From positions 1-52,876 of the forward strand of contig JAPPND010000111.1 in assembly GCA_028818795.1 (NCBI GenBank): a stretch of 52,876 nt of DNA, given 5' to 3'. The notes under the pieces were generated by a model. It was not told the DNA's origin. It saw only the letters and a list, made by a program, of their open reading frames with translations, and ran no database searches. Numbering within the stretch: position 1 is the first letter of the stretch; each line of letters opens with the position of its first letter. Made by a program: the position numbers and the translations under genes. Below, in pieces: positions 45,099-52,876 of this stretch. This stretch comes from Gammaproteobacteria bacterium (GTDB lineage Bacteria > Pseudomonadota > Gammaproteobacteria > Pseudomonadales > Azotimanducaceae).

Positions 45099-45902
45099 CT
45101 AGAACTCCCACACGAGCAGGGCCTGCACCGTATTCTCGTCGGTGTTCCGATCCCCGAGCTTGTTCAGCCAGAATTGGTATTCGATTCCGAGGGCGATCCG
45201 ATCATTCAGGTGCCACTGCAACTGGGGTTGGGCGAGGATCCAGGACTCGACGGTGCCGCCGAATTCATTGGTGCGTTCGCCGACGTACTCGATGTGGCCT
45301 TCGATGCTGAAGTCCGCGTTGCCGATCTTGAAAGGCCGCGCGAAGTTGAAGTCGACGAGGACGGTGTTGTCCTCCGCCGGTGCCCCGCCGGAGGCGAACC
45401 CTTCGCTGTCGTCGACGAGGGCCGCAATGTCGAGGTTCGCGAATGCGAAGCCCTCAAGGTCGAGGGCTAGCCGTATGCCGGCCACGACTTTGCGAACATT
45501 GGCATCCGCGGCCCAGTTGAAGCCGCCGAGGAGTCCGACATCCGAGACCGGGCCGGCGCCAATGGCTTTGCCGCTGATCTTGCCAAGGCTGAAGTTGGCG
45601 TACAGCTCGCTGTAGAGGTCGAAGTCCTGAAAGCCGGGCCGGTTCGAGTCAAGGACGTCGACGAAGAAAAAGTTGTCGCCGTACCTCCAGCCGCTGGCGT
45701 GTTGGAGCGTGTAGATCACGTGGTCGGCACTGCCGCCACCGGCGAACGAGGGAACGTCGAGATTGCCGATCTGGAGATGAACCTCGGTGTTGCTCCATTC
45801 AGCGGCCTGTCCCGATCCGCACCAGAGCAGAGCAATGAGGATCCCGCCGAGCGGCGCTCGGTACCCGGGAAAGTGAAGTGGTGGCCCCATCGGCGAGATC
45901 AT
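45099..45902 (-). CDS. Tsx/OmpK-like outer-membrane channel protein
   Basis: A 267-residue outer-membrane protein. The signal peptide (GGILIALLWCGSGQAAEWS) is followed by alternating beta strands with aromatic girdles (FFFVDVLDSNRPGFQDFDLYSELYANFSL) and a C-terminal phenylalanine (LLVWEF), the barrel-assembly signal. It resembles nucleoside-specific channel proteins of the Tsx/OmpK type. The ATG overlaps the PepN stop (ATGA), an unusual link between a cytoplasmic peptidase and a channel. A second in-frame ATG four codons later is possible. Confidence 0.78.
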   Translation of the reverse strand: MISPMGPPLHFPGYRAPLGGILIALLWCGSGQAAEWSNTEVHLQIGNLDVPSFAGGGSADHVIYTLQHASGWRYGDNFFFVDVLDSNRPGFQDFDLYSELYANFSLGKISGKAIGAGPVSDVGLLGGFNWAADANVRKVVAGIRLALDLEGFAFANLDIAALVDDSEGFASGGAPAEDNTVLVDFNFARPFKIGNADFSIEGHIEYVGERTNEFGGTVESWILAQPQLQWHLNDRIALGIEYQFWLNKLGDRNTDENTVQALLVWEF

Positions 45903-48574
45903 GCCGCTCGGAGACCCTTGTCGACGATCTCCCGGGTGTCGGTCGACAGGTCGTGAGCTTGCAGCCATTCGAGGGCACCGCGCATGGCTCGGCCCCTCGG
46001 TGGGTCGTGGCGGCGCCAGACGATCAGAGTTCTCGCAAGCCGGGCGGCCACGTTGCGGTTGAATGCATCGATCTCGGCGATGGTCTCTGCAAACCAGCGG
46101 TAGCCTTCGTCGCCGTCGTGGAAGTTGCGCGGGTTGCCGTTCGCGAACGCGGCCATCAGTGCCCGAACCTTGTTGGGGTTCTTCAGGTTGAATGCCTCGT
46201 GCTCCTGGAGAGCACGAACGCGGTCCAGCCCGCCGGGGAGAGGATTCCGTGCTTGCACGGTGAACCACTGGTCGACGACCAGGGCCTCGGCGGACCATTC
46301 CTGGTAGAACGCCTCGAGTTGGTGTGCCTTGTCGTGCTCGTCGAGCGACTCCAGGCCGACTAGCCCGCGCAGTGCGGCGGTGCGGTCCGTTAGATTGTCG
46401 GCCTCGGTGAGCAGGGATGTGACCAAATCGCGCGCTCTGCCTCGGTCCACGCGGTCGAGATGGTTCAAGGCGTAGTGCAGCGCCTGGTGCTTGAGCCGGC
46501 GACGAGCGATGTCCGGCAGTTCCGGTTTGTACGTCTCAGCCGTATTGGCGTCGACGAGAGCGAGCCAATCGACAGCGTCCGCGATCCGATCGGTCATGGC
46601 CTCCCGGGCGCGAACGATGGCGAGAATGTCGGTTCCCGGCGCGAGTTCCAGCAGCCAGGACTCTTTGGGCAATGCGAGGCTGGCGGCGATCAATGCCTTG
46701 GCTTGGCCGTCGTCCGGCGCCACGTGTGCCGATTCGGCCAACGCGCGCACCATTGACAGTGCCTCGTCGGTCGCAGCGTCGGTACCGGACACGGTTGCCA
46801 GGACCGCGTTGCCGAGGAGGGTCTGCGCTGCATCCCAGCGCGAGAACGGATCGGTGTCGTCGAGGGCGAGCCGGCGCAAGGCACCCGGTCGGCGCGGATA
46901 GTCGACTTTGACCGGCGCCGAGAAGCCGCGCAGTAGGCTGATCTCCGCCTCGGGCGGAAAATGGCGAAACGAGATGGTTGTCTCCTGCTCGTCGAGGCGA
47001 ACCACCAGCGTACCGTCGGCCTTTGGGTTTTCGACCTCGGCCGTGGCCTCGCAACCGATATCGAAACCGTTGGTGGTCCCTTCGGCGCCCAACGTATCTT
47101 GTCCACCGCTGACTAGGCCCAGCGCCAGCGGAACGGGCAACGGGTCTTTGGTCGGTTGGCCCGGCGTGGGATCGAAGGACTGCCGAACAACGAGCTCCAG
47201 CGTCTCGCCGTGGCGTCGTTCGCGGACGTCGAGGGTGGGTGTTCCCGCTTGGGCGTACCAGCGTCGGAACAGGGAAAGGTCGAATCCCGAGGCGTCCTCC
47301 ATCGCTTTGACGAAGTCCTCGATGGTGACGGCATTCCCGTCGTGGGTGTCGAAGTACCTATCGCAGCCGGCCCGAAACCGATCCGGGCCGAGAAGGGTGG
47401 CCATCATGCGCACCACCTCGGCGCCTTTCTCGTAGACCGTGCGGGTGTAGAAGTTCGAGATCTCGACGTAGCTGTCGGGGCGAACCGGATGGGCGAGCGG
47501 CCCGGCGTCCTCAACGAACTGTTCATTGCGCAGGAGTTCCACGTCCTTGATCCGGCACAGCGCCGGGCGATTCATGTCGGCGGAGAATTCCTGGTCGCGG
47601 TAGACGGTGAAGCCTTCCTTGAGACTGAGCTGGAACCAGTCCCGGCAGGTCACGCGGTTGCCGGACCAGTTGTGGAAGTACTCGTGGGCGACCACGGCTT
47701 CGACGAACGCGATGCGGTCGTCCGTAGCGCTGTCCTTGTGGGCGAGGAACGCGGAGATGTTGAAGATGTTCAGACCCTTGTTCTCCATGGCGCCGGCGTT
47801 GAAGTCCTCCACGGCGACGATCATGAACACGTCGAGATCGTACTCCCGGCCGAAGCGATCCTCGTCCCAGCGCATGGCACGCTTGAGCACCGCCATCGGG
47901 AACTCGCATTTGCCGATGTTGTGGGGCTCGGAGAAGATCCGCAGCGCGACGGTACGCCCCGACCGGGTAGCGAACTCGTCCTCCAGCACGGCGAGGTCGC
48001 CCGCCACGAGGGCGAACAGGTAGGCGGGTTTCGGAAACGGGTCGTGCCATGTAACCCGATGACCTTCGTCCGGCTCAGCACCGGTCGCCGTGCAGTTGCC
48101 GTTCGACAACAGCACCGGGAAGCGCTCGGCATCCGCGACAATCGTCGTGGTGAACCGAGACAGCACGTCGGGTCGGTCGGGGAAGTACGTAATGTGCCGA
48201 AACCCCTCGGCCTCGCACTGGGTGCAATACAGCGATTTCGACTTGTATAGACCTTCAAGCGCCTCGTTTTCCTCGGGTTTGATGGCCACCGTGACCTCGA
48301 CGAGGCAGCGTTCGCCCACGTCGAAGATGGTGAGGGACTCGCTATCGACCGCGTACTCGTTCCCCTGCAGGGGCGCCCCGTCGACGGCGATCCGGCGCAA
48401 GTCCAGACCGACGCCGTCAAGCACCAGCGGATCGGTCGTCCCCTGCTTCCGCTCGACGACGAGCGCACTCGTCACGACAGTTTCATCGTCGCGCAGATCG
48501 AACGCCAACCGGGTCTCCGGCACCTCGAACGGATACGGTCGATACGCTTCTCGGTAGGTGGTCTCGTTGCTCAT
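45899..48574 (-). CDS. pepN: aminopeptidase N
   Basis: An 891-residue M1-family zinc aminopeptidase that trims N-terminal residues from peptides in the cytoplasm. The substrate-binding GAMEN motif is near residue 260, and the zinc site HEYFHNW with the downstream glutamate in LKEGFTVYRD is at about 297-325. The C-terminal helical arch fills the last 350 residues, matching the gammaproteobacterial PepN form. The start at 48574 follows GAGGGAGG. The leader holds a tandem duplication and a palindrome (see those entries). Confidence 0.93.
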   Translation of the reverse strand: MSNETTYREAYRPYPFEVPETRLAFDLRDDETVVTSALVVERKQGTTDPLVLDGVGLDLRRIAVDGAPLQGNEYAVDSESLTIFDVGERCLVEVTVAIKPEENEALEGLYKSKSLYCTQCEAEGFRHITYFPDRPDVLSRFTTTIVADAERFPVLLSNGNCTATGAEPDEGHRVTWHDPFPKPAYLFALVAGDLAVLEDEFATRSGRTVALRIFSEPHNIGKCEFPMAVLKRAMRWDEDRFGREYDLDVFMIVAVEDFNAGAMENKGLNIFNISAFLAHKDSATDDRIAFVEAVVAHEYFHNWSGNRVTCRDWFQLSLKEGFTVYRDQEFSADMNRPALCRIKDVELLRNEQFVEDAGPLAHPVRPDSYVEISNFYTRTVYEKGAEVVRMMATLLGPDRFRAGCDRYFDTHDGNAVTIEDFVKAMEDASGFDLSLFRRWYAQAGTPTLDVRERRHGETLELVVRQSFDPTPGQPTKDPLPVPLALGLVSGGQDTLGAEGTTNGFDIGCEATAEVENPKADGTLVVRLDEQETTISFRHFPPEAEISLLRGFSAPVKVDYPRRPGALRRLALDDTDPFSRWDAAQTLLGNAVLATVSGTDAATDEALSMVRALAESAHVAPDDGQAKALIAASLALPKESWLLELAPGTDILAIVRAREAMTDRIADAVDWLALVDANTAETYKPELPDIARRRLKHQALHYALNHLDRVDRGRARDLVTSLLTEADNLTDRTAALRGLVGLESLDEHDKAHQLEAFYQEWSAEALVVDQWFTVQARNPLPGGLDRVRALQEHEAFNLKNPNKVRALMAAFANGNPRNFHDGDEGYRWFAETIAEIDAFNRNVAARLARTLIVWRRHDPPRGRAMRGALEWLQAHDLSTDTREIVDKGLRAA

Positions 48575-48577
48575 GCC

Positions 48578-48605
48578 TCCCTCGGATTCCGTCCCTCGGA
48601 TTCCG
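48578..48605. repeat. perfect 14-bp tandem duplication carrying the pepN ribosome site
   Basis: On the minus strand CGGAATCCGAGGGA occurs twice without a gap, directly before GGC and the pepN ATG. The proximal copy provides the GAGGGAGG Shine-Dalgarno sequence, so the duplication doubles a ribosome-binding segment. Confidence 0.8.
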
Positions 48606-48754
48606 GACACACGCGATTTCGGGCTGAAATCACTGTAAGACATTGCCCTTGTCTGTTGAAACCGGTTTCAACGTGTGCATGGTTGTTCCTATCGGGAAGC
48701 GGACACACGCGATTTGCGTCTGAAAACGCCGTAGGAAATCGGCCTCGGCTGTTG
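48604..48754. repeat. two imperfect copies of a ~55-bp unit, 96 bp apart
   Basis: Both copies begin CGGACACACGCGATTT (48604 and 48700) and share the later blocks CTGAAA, GTA, and GCCT/CCTT before CTGTTG. The pair fills most of the gap between pepN and the RDD gene and may be a relic of a duplicated leader or a small repeat family. Confidence 0.6.
48655..48672. promoter_or_regulatory. 18-bp perfect palindrome upstream of pepN (LacI-family-like operator)
   Basis: GTTGAAACCGGTTTCAAC reads the same on both strands and lies 81 bp upstream of the pepN start. Its form, with a central CG step flanked by TGAAAC/GTTTCA, matches the operator style of LacI/GalR-family repressors. No LacI-type gene is in the window, so the regulator is unknown. 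Confidence 0.5.
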
Positions 48755-48867
48755 CATTGGGGCGGGTAGCGTGTTGGGCCCAAGGAAGTGGCGAGCGAAC
48801 TAGGATATCGATCCGTCACGACCGGCTGAGCGGATCGTCGCTAGGCCTTCCCGTCCGAGTCGTTGGC

Positions 48868-49374
48868 TCAGCTAGAACGACGTTCGCCTGGCGTCGCTTT
48901 GTCTGCGTAGATCAGCAGCGTGCCTGCCGCCAGATCGCCGATCCGCACTGCCTGCCGGGTCAGCAACACGCTGGCAAGTCCCACCGCGTAGAAGAAGAAC
49001 GAGTCGATCGGTCGCAGAACGTTGCGGACCACCAAGGCCGGGACGCCGGGGGTGTTGCCGTTTCGGTCCACGATGCGCACCCCCGCTCGTCGCTTGCCCG
49101 GTGTGCCGCCCGTCAGGATCTCGAAGCCGGCGTGGTACAGGACATAGATTGCCACGGCAGGTGCGACGGCGGCCCACCAAAAGCCCGAATCCGTGTCTGC
49201 TGGAATGAAGTCCCGGTCCAACGCCAATGTGCTAACGGCGTACCAGGCGAGACCCGCGATGGCCCGGATGTGCCAGTCAATGAGGAACGCATAGCTCCGC
49301 CCGCCGAGGCCGGCGATCGGCAACTCCGTTTCGGGTGCGCCGACCGGCTTCGGCGACCGCTCGGTGCGCCCCAT
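48868..49374 (-). CDS. RDD-family membrane protein
   Basis: A 168-residue integral membrane protein. RSYAFLIDWHIR opens the first helix (an RDD variant), with further helices WWAAVAPAVAIYVLYHAGFE and PIDSFFFYAVGLASVLL. The GGTPGKRRAGVRIVD loop is characteristic of the family. A GGAGAG ribosome site touches the start. It lies 5 bp downstream of smpB on the same strand. Function of the family is poorly known; transport or stress roles have been proposed. Confidence 0.85.
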   Translation of the reverse strand: MGRTERSPKPVGAPETELPIAGLGGRSYAFLIDWHIRAIAGLAWYAVSTLALDRDFIPADTDSGFWWAAVAPAVAIYVLYHAGFEILTGGTPGKRRAGVRIVDRNGNTPGVPALVVRNVLRPIDSFFFYAVGLASVLLTRQAVRIGDLAAGTLLIYADKATPGERRSS

Positions 49375-49379
49375 CTCTC

Positions 49380-49856
49380 CTACTGCGCGGCCTGCTTGAC
49401 AAGCCGCGCCTGTTCCCGCTTCCACTCGCGCTCGCGGATGCTCGCCCGCTTGTCCTCCGAACGCTTGCCCTTGCCGAGTGCGATCTCGCACTTCACGCGT
49501 TGCCCTTTCCAATACAGCGATGTTGCGACGCAGGTCTGACCCTTGGTCTGGACGGCGATGAAGATGCGCGAGATCTCGTTGGCATGCAGCAGTAGCTTGC
49601 GGGTCCTGCGTGGATCGGCGTCGACGTGGGTGGAGGCACTCGGCAGCGGCGTGATGTGCGCACCGAGCAGCCACGCCTCACCGTCGCGCACCAGCACGTA
49701 GCTGTCGGCGAGTTGCGCCTGGTTGGCGCGGATGCTCTTCAGTTCCCAGCCGGCGAGCACGATGCCGGCTTCGAAACGCTGGCCCAGTTCGTAGTCGAAC
49801 CGTGCGCGCCGGTTCACGGCGATCGGCGGCCGCGTGTTGTCCTTGGACTTTGCCAT
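49380..49856 (-). CDS. smpB: SsrA-binding protein SmpB
   Basis: A 158-residue SmpB, which carries tmRNA to stalled ribosomes for trans-translation. The start MAKSKDNTRPPIAVNRRARFDYEL, the core VLAGWELKSIRANQAQLADSYV and the basic tail GKGKRSEDKRASIREREWKREQARL are diagnostic. The tmRNA gene itself is not in the window. SmpB beside ratA and rnfH is a conserved gammaproteobacterial neighbourhood; here a transporter gene is inserted between them. Confidence 0.95.
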   Translation of the reverse strand: MAKSKDNTRPPIAVNRRARFDYELGQRFEAGIVLAGWELKSIRANQAQLADSYVLVRDGEAWLLGAHITPLPSASTHVDADPRRTRKLLLHANEISRIFIAVQTKGQTCVATSLYWKGQRVKCEIALGKGKRSEDKRASIREREWKREQARLVKQAAQ

Positions 49857-49878
49857 CGGCGGAGTATAAAGACCGCCG
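49857..49878. promoter_or_regulatory. 6-bp inverted repeat around a -10-like element at the smpB start
   Basis: CGGCGG AGTATAAAGA CCGCCG abuts the smpB ATG. On the minus strand the spacer contains TTTATACT, a good -10-like sequence so close to the ATG that the transcript would be leaderless. No clear -35 is seen, so this is tentative. Confidence 0.3.
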
Positions 49879-49952
49879 TCCCCGGTGTGGTTTCGATGCG
49901 GTTGGTTCCGTGTAAAGATTGGGGCAGGCATTCCATTGGTAAGGGGGCAATC

Positions 49953-51314
49953 GTGCCGGACGACGTTTCGAGACACGGCATGTGGTCGAGCCGCTGGTTG
50001 TTCGTGCTGGCCGCCACGGGATCCGCAGTAGGTCTTGGCAATATCTGGAAGTTCCCCTACATCACCGGAGAGAACGGCGGCGGCGCCTTCGTCGTCGTGT
50101 ATCTCCTGTGCATCGCCGCGATCGGCATTCCGATCATGATGGCGGAAGTCATGCTCGGCCGATCGGGCCGGCAGAGTCCTATCAACTCCATGCGGTCCTT
50201 GATCCGTGAGAGCGGAGGGCACCGGTCCTGGTCGGTGATCGGCTGGATGGGGGTTCTCGCCGGCGTCTTGATCCTGTCCTTCTATGCCGTGATTGCCGGT
50301 TGGGCGGTGTTCTACGTCTTTCGATTGGCCAGTGGCGTCTTCGAAGGTGTCGACGGCAGCCAGTCGTCGGCCCTGTTCGGGGAGTTCCTGAGCAACCCGT
50401 GGGCGGTCTTGCTCTGGCAGACGTTATTCATGGTTGCGACGATCGTCATCGTTGCCCGGGGCGTGGCCCGGGGGCTCGAAGTGGCCGTTCGGTGGTTGAT
50501 GCCGATCCTGCTGCTGCTGCTCGTGGGATTGGTCGGCTACGCGGCCGTCTACGGAGACTTCGGCCAGGGCTTCGCGTTTCTGTTCAGCTTCGACGCCAGC
50601 AAGTTGAGCTGGGATGGCACGTTGACGGCGATGGGACACGCCTTCTTCACCCTGAGCCTGGGAATGGGGGCCATCATGGCCTACGGTGCCTACATGCCGT
50701 CGAAGGCGTCGGTCTCGACCACGGTCGTGACCATCGGGGTTCTCGACACCGTCGTCGCCCTGGCTGCGGGGCTTGCCATTTTCCCCATCGTTTTCGTCGA
50801 GGGCCTGGTTCCCGGTTCCGGCCCCGGGTTGATGTTCGAGACGCTCCCCGTGGCCTTTGGCAACCTGCCCTTCGGGGCCATCCTGGGTACCATTTTCTTC
50901 CTGCTCGTCAGCTTCGCCGCCATCACATCGGCGGTCTCCCTGACGGAGCCGGCGCTCGCGTTCCTGGTGGAGGAGTACAACGCGAAACGCTGGCGCGTCG
51001 CCATTTCCCTGGGGGCGGTGTGCTGGCTCCTCGGCATCGGCACGGTGTTGTCGTTCAACGTCTGGGCGGACGCCAAGCTCTTTGGTTTGACGTTCTTCGA
51101 CTTGGTCGACTACGTCTCGGGCAAGATCATGCTCCCACTGGGCGGCTTGCTCATCGCCGTGTTCGCCGGGTGGGTGCTGAATAGGCGTATCACGGACGAG
51201 CAACTCGGTTTCGAAGGCTTCAGACGCGAAGTCTGGGATCTGGCGATCCGCTTCGTCGCGCCGTTGGGCGTGCTCGTCGTGTTCGGCTACTCGATCTACC
51301 AGTCGTTCGGCTGA
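49953..51314 (+). CDS. neurotransmitter:sodium symporter (NSS) family transporter
   Basis: A 453-residue LeuT-fold sodium-coupled transporter. The first helix FVLAATGSAVGLGNIWKFPYI is the hallmark sodium/substrate-binding helix, followed by NGGGAFVVVYLLCIAAIGIP. About 11 membrane segments are visible. Bacterial members usually carry amino acids such as tyrosine, tryptophan or alanine. It starts with GTG behind AAGGGGG; the ATG nine codons later is an alternative. It is divergent from smpB and 4 bp before ratA. Confidence 0.9.
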   Translation: MPDDVSRHGMWSSRWLFVLAATGSAVGLGNIWKFPYITGENGGGAFVVVYLLCIAAIGIPIMMAEVMLGRSGRQSPINSMRSLIRESGGHRSWSVIGWMGVLAGVLILSFYAVIAGWAVFYVFRLASGVFEGVDGSQSSALFGEFLSNPWAVLLWQTLFMVATIVIVARGVARGLEVAVRWLMPILLLLLVGLVGYAAVYGDFGQGFAFLFSFDASKLSWDGTLTAMGHAFFTLSLGMGAIMAYGAYMPSKASVSTTVVTIGVLDTVVALAAGLAIFPIVFVEGLVPGSGPGLMFETLPVAFGNLPFGAILGTIFFLLVSFAAITSAVSLTEPALAFLVEEYNAKRWRVAISLGAVCWLLGIGTVLSFNVWADAKLFGLTFFDLVDYVSGKIMLPLGGLLIAVFAGWVLNRRITDEQLGFEGFRREVWDLAIRFVAPLGVLVVFGYSIYQSFG

Positions 51315-51318
51315 GGCG

Positions 51319-51750
51319 GTGCCGAGCATCGAGCGCTCGGCCCTCATCGCCTTCCCGGCGGCGGACGTCTACGCGCTAGTCAACGACATCGAGCAGTACC
51401 CGATGTTCCTCCCGTGGTGCTCCCAGACCGAGGTGGTGTCGAGGTCCGAGACGGAGGTCGTCGCCCGCATCGACATCGCCGTTCGCGGTCGGCGGGAAAC
51501 TCTCGTGACGCGCAATCGGCTGACGCCAACGACCGCCATCGACCTTGAGATGATCGAAGGACCTTTCCGACGCTTCGAGGGCCGATGGCTGTTGACGCCC
51601 TTAGGGGAGGCGGGTTGCCGGGTCGACCTCGGCGTGTCCTTCGAACTGGCCAACCGGCTGATCGGTGTCTTCGCGGCGCCGTTCCTCCACCGTATCGCGG
51701 ACCGTGTCGTCGATGCCTTCGCCGCGCGCGCCCGGGATGTACTCGGATGA
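51319..51750 (+). CDS. ratA: RatA / coenzyme-Q-binding SRPBCC protein
   Basis: A 143-residue START-like protein of the RatA/Coq10 family. IERSALIAFPAADVYALVNDIEQYPMFLPWC is the family N-terminus, and the long C-terminal helix (LHRIADRVVDAFAARARDVLG) closes the hydrophobic cavity. It has been described as a toxin that blocks 70S ribosome assembly in E. coli and as a ubiquinone-binding protein elsewhere; the second role is more likely as a housekeeping function. GTG start; its stop overlaps rnfH by ATGA. Confidence 0.9.
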   Translation: MPSIERSALIAFPAADVYALVNDIEQYPMFLPWCSQTEVVSRSETEVVARIDIAVRGRRETLVTRNRLTPTTAIDLEMIEGPFRRFEGRWLLTPLGEAGCRVDLGVSFELANRLIGVFAAPFLHRIADRVVDAFAARARDVLG

Positions 51751-51998
51751 AGGTCGAGGTGGTCTACGCCACGGCCCAAGGCGCGAACTCGGAGGAACTC
51801 GAACTGCCCGAGGGAGCCAGCGTGCAGGCAGCTGTCGCTGCTTCGCGATTCGCATCGACGCCCGTCGCAGGGACGGCAATCTTCGGCAAGGTGGTCGGCG
51901 CCGACCGGATACTCGACGACGGCGACCGCATCGAGCTATTGCGCGAACTCCTGATCGATCCCAAGGACGCACGCCGAAGGCGTGCTCAGACGCCCTAG
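51747..51998 (+). CDS. rnfH: RnfH family protein
   Basis: An 83-residue ubiquitin-like beta-grasp protein. MKVEVVYATAQGANSEELELPEGASVQAAVAAS and DGDRIELLRELLIDPKDARRRRA match RnfH. It is the usual partner of ratA in gammaproteobacteria. The molecular role is unknown despite the name; it is not linked to an rnf operon here. Confidence 0.92.
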   Translation: MKVEVVYATAQGANSEELELPEGASVQAAVAASRFASTPVAGTAIFGKVVGADRILDDGDRIELLRELLIDPKDARRRRAQTP

Positions 51999-52037
51999 GG
52001 ATCGGCGACGAACGGCCGCGCGTCGGTTCTTCGTTGC

Positions 52038-52449
52038 TCATGATTCGCCTCCGCTGCGAATCCTCGCGAAAGCGGCACGGCCCGCCGCGAGCAGGAGCAG
52101 TCCCACCCCGAGGATCTGATAGATCGGACCGATCCACCACTTGACCGTCGTGAAGGCGGACGCCCACGCGACCTGCACGGCGCCGATGTCCGGATACTGG
52201 ACCAGCATCGCGGTGATCTGTACGTTTTCTAGCAGCAGGTCGCAGAGACCTGCAACCGGGGGGATGTAGGCAAGCCACCAAGTGCCTTCAGTCGCCCGGA
52301 AACGGTAGATCAGGCCCGCGAACAAAGTGACATAGGCCAGCGGGAATAGCGTGTCGAGCACCAACACCAGCAGCAGGAACACGGCCACGGCGACCAAAGG
52401 TCGCCGCCAGCGTGCCGGTTCTGCCGGCGAATTCGAAGTAGCGTCGCAT
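52038..52449 (-). CDS. small membrane protein, probable single frameshift near its N-terminus
   Basis: From 52397 (TTG) a 119-residue membrane protein is open: VFLLLVLVLDTLFPLAYVTLFAGLIYRF, WWLAYIPPVAGLCDLLLE, and GPIYQILGVGLLLLAAGRAAF are its helices. Upstream in another frame an ATG at 52449 with AAAGGAG reads MRRYFEFAGR. Removing one A from the AGAACC at 52417-52422 joins them as FAGRPARWRRPLVAV. So the real gene probably starts at 52449. The family is not recognised. Confidence 0.55.
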
Positions 52450-52601
52450 CTCCTTTCGCGCCGTTGGTCGACCGCCGAGCATTATGTCACCGCACCTCTG
52501 AATCAGTGGGACCACGTTGGGACGAATCCAAGCGCGTACGGGGATACCGATGTGACAGTCGGGCGGACAAGGCGTGAACAGAACGCTGCTATGGTCGCTC
52601 G

Positions 52602-52876
52602 ATGGTCAGCACGGAGCATTGGGCCTTGAGATTGGCAGCGGTGCTGGTATTCACGGCGGCGGCTGCCGACGTGAACGGCCAATGGCGCATCCTGTCTTCG
52701 TCGGAGTTCTGTCAAGCGCTGTACGAGACAGACTCTGCAACCGTCGAGTTGCTGGAGGATAGCTATACGCGGGCCGCGCGACGAGACCTCGGCATGGCGG
52801 GCGACGACGTCAACAAACCAGTCCTAGCGAGGCTTCGCCTCAGACCGACGAGGCATGTGCCGCTGAGGCTTGAGAC
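52602..52876 (+). CDS. secreted hypothetical protein, 3' end outside window
   Basis: An open frame runs from 52602 to the window edge (91 codons). The N-terminus has a short basic part and a hydrophobic signal segment (LAAVLVFTAAAADVNGQ) followed by WRILSSSEFCQALYETDSATVELLEDSY. The family is not recognised and the C-terminus is missing. Confidence 0.5.
   Translation, partial: MVSTEHWALRLAAVLVFTAAAADVNGQWRILSSSEFCQALYETDSATVELLEDSYTRAARRDLGMAGDDVNKPVLARLRLRPTRHVPLRLE

Overview
The window is a GC-rich, gene-dense chromosomal segment. Its core genes (a complete RecC-RecB-RecD set, PepN, and an SmpB / RatA / RnfH neighbourhood) point to a gammaproteobacterium. The many accessory modules and several single-base frameshifts suggest an uncultured or metagenome-derived genome; that last point is inference.

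1-7354 (minus strand) is a compact cassette transcribed toward position 1: a large DUF499 P-loop ATPase, a 162-residue unknown protein, a possible 24-residue microprotein, an XRE/ImmA-type metalloprotease, a DUF4411 PIN-type nuclease, and a DUF1156 adenine-specific DNA methyltransferase that is frameshifted and runs off the left edge. DUF499 and DUF1156 proteins are known partners in defence islands, so this looks like a DNA-modification defence locus with an embedded ImmA/PIN toxin-antitoxin-like pair.

7483-15175 holds HicB on the plus strand, then a minus-strand run reading VapB-VapC, a secreted rhodanese, an AddB-like nuclease, an AddA-like helicase-nuclease, a start-less antitoxin-like ORF and HicA. 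Toxin-antitoxin genes lie at both ends of the AddAB-like pair.

15221-17343 contains a frameshifted SRPBCC protein and, divergent from it, a LarA-family racemase.

17359-26749 (plus) is Phd, ParD, ParE, RecC, RecB, RecD. From parD on, every junction overlaps, so a toxin-antitoxin pair is translationally joined to RecBCD.

26826-42745 (plus) is a metal-homeostasis cluster: a small exported protein, a ZnuD-like TonB receptor with acidic/His-rich insertions, a Cu/Zn-type permease fused to an SPFH (HflK-like) domain, two further SPFH proteins, an orphan periplasmic binding protein, a small membrane protein, a ZIP transporter and a CzcCBA-type RND pump. The chain from the fusion gene to the small membrane protein overlaps gene by gene. 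This cluster, built round a permease-SPFH fusion, is the best candidate for an undescribed system.

42755-43160 holds a truncated VOC gene tail and a strongly structured non-coding stretch between convergent genes. 43157-52876 is more ordinary: an RNHCP zinc-ribbon protein, a thiolase-like enzyme, a Tsx-like outer-membrane protein coupled to PepN, a repeat-rich pepN leader with an 18-bp palindrome, an RDD membrane protein, SmpB, an NSS-family transporter, RatA, RnfH, a probably frameshifted membrane protein and the start of a secreted protein.
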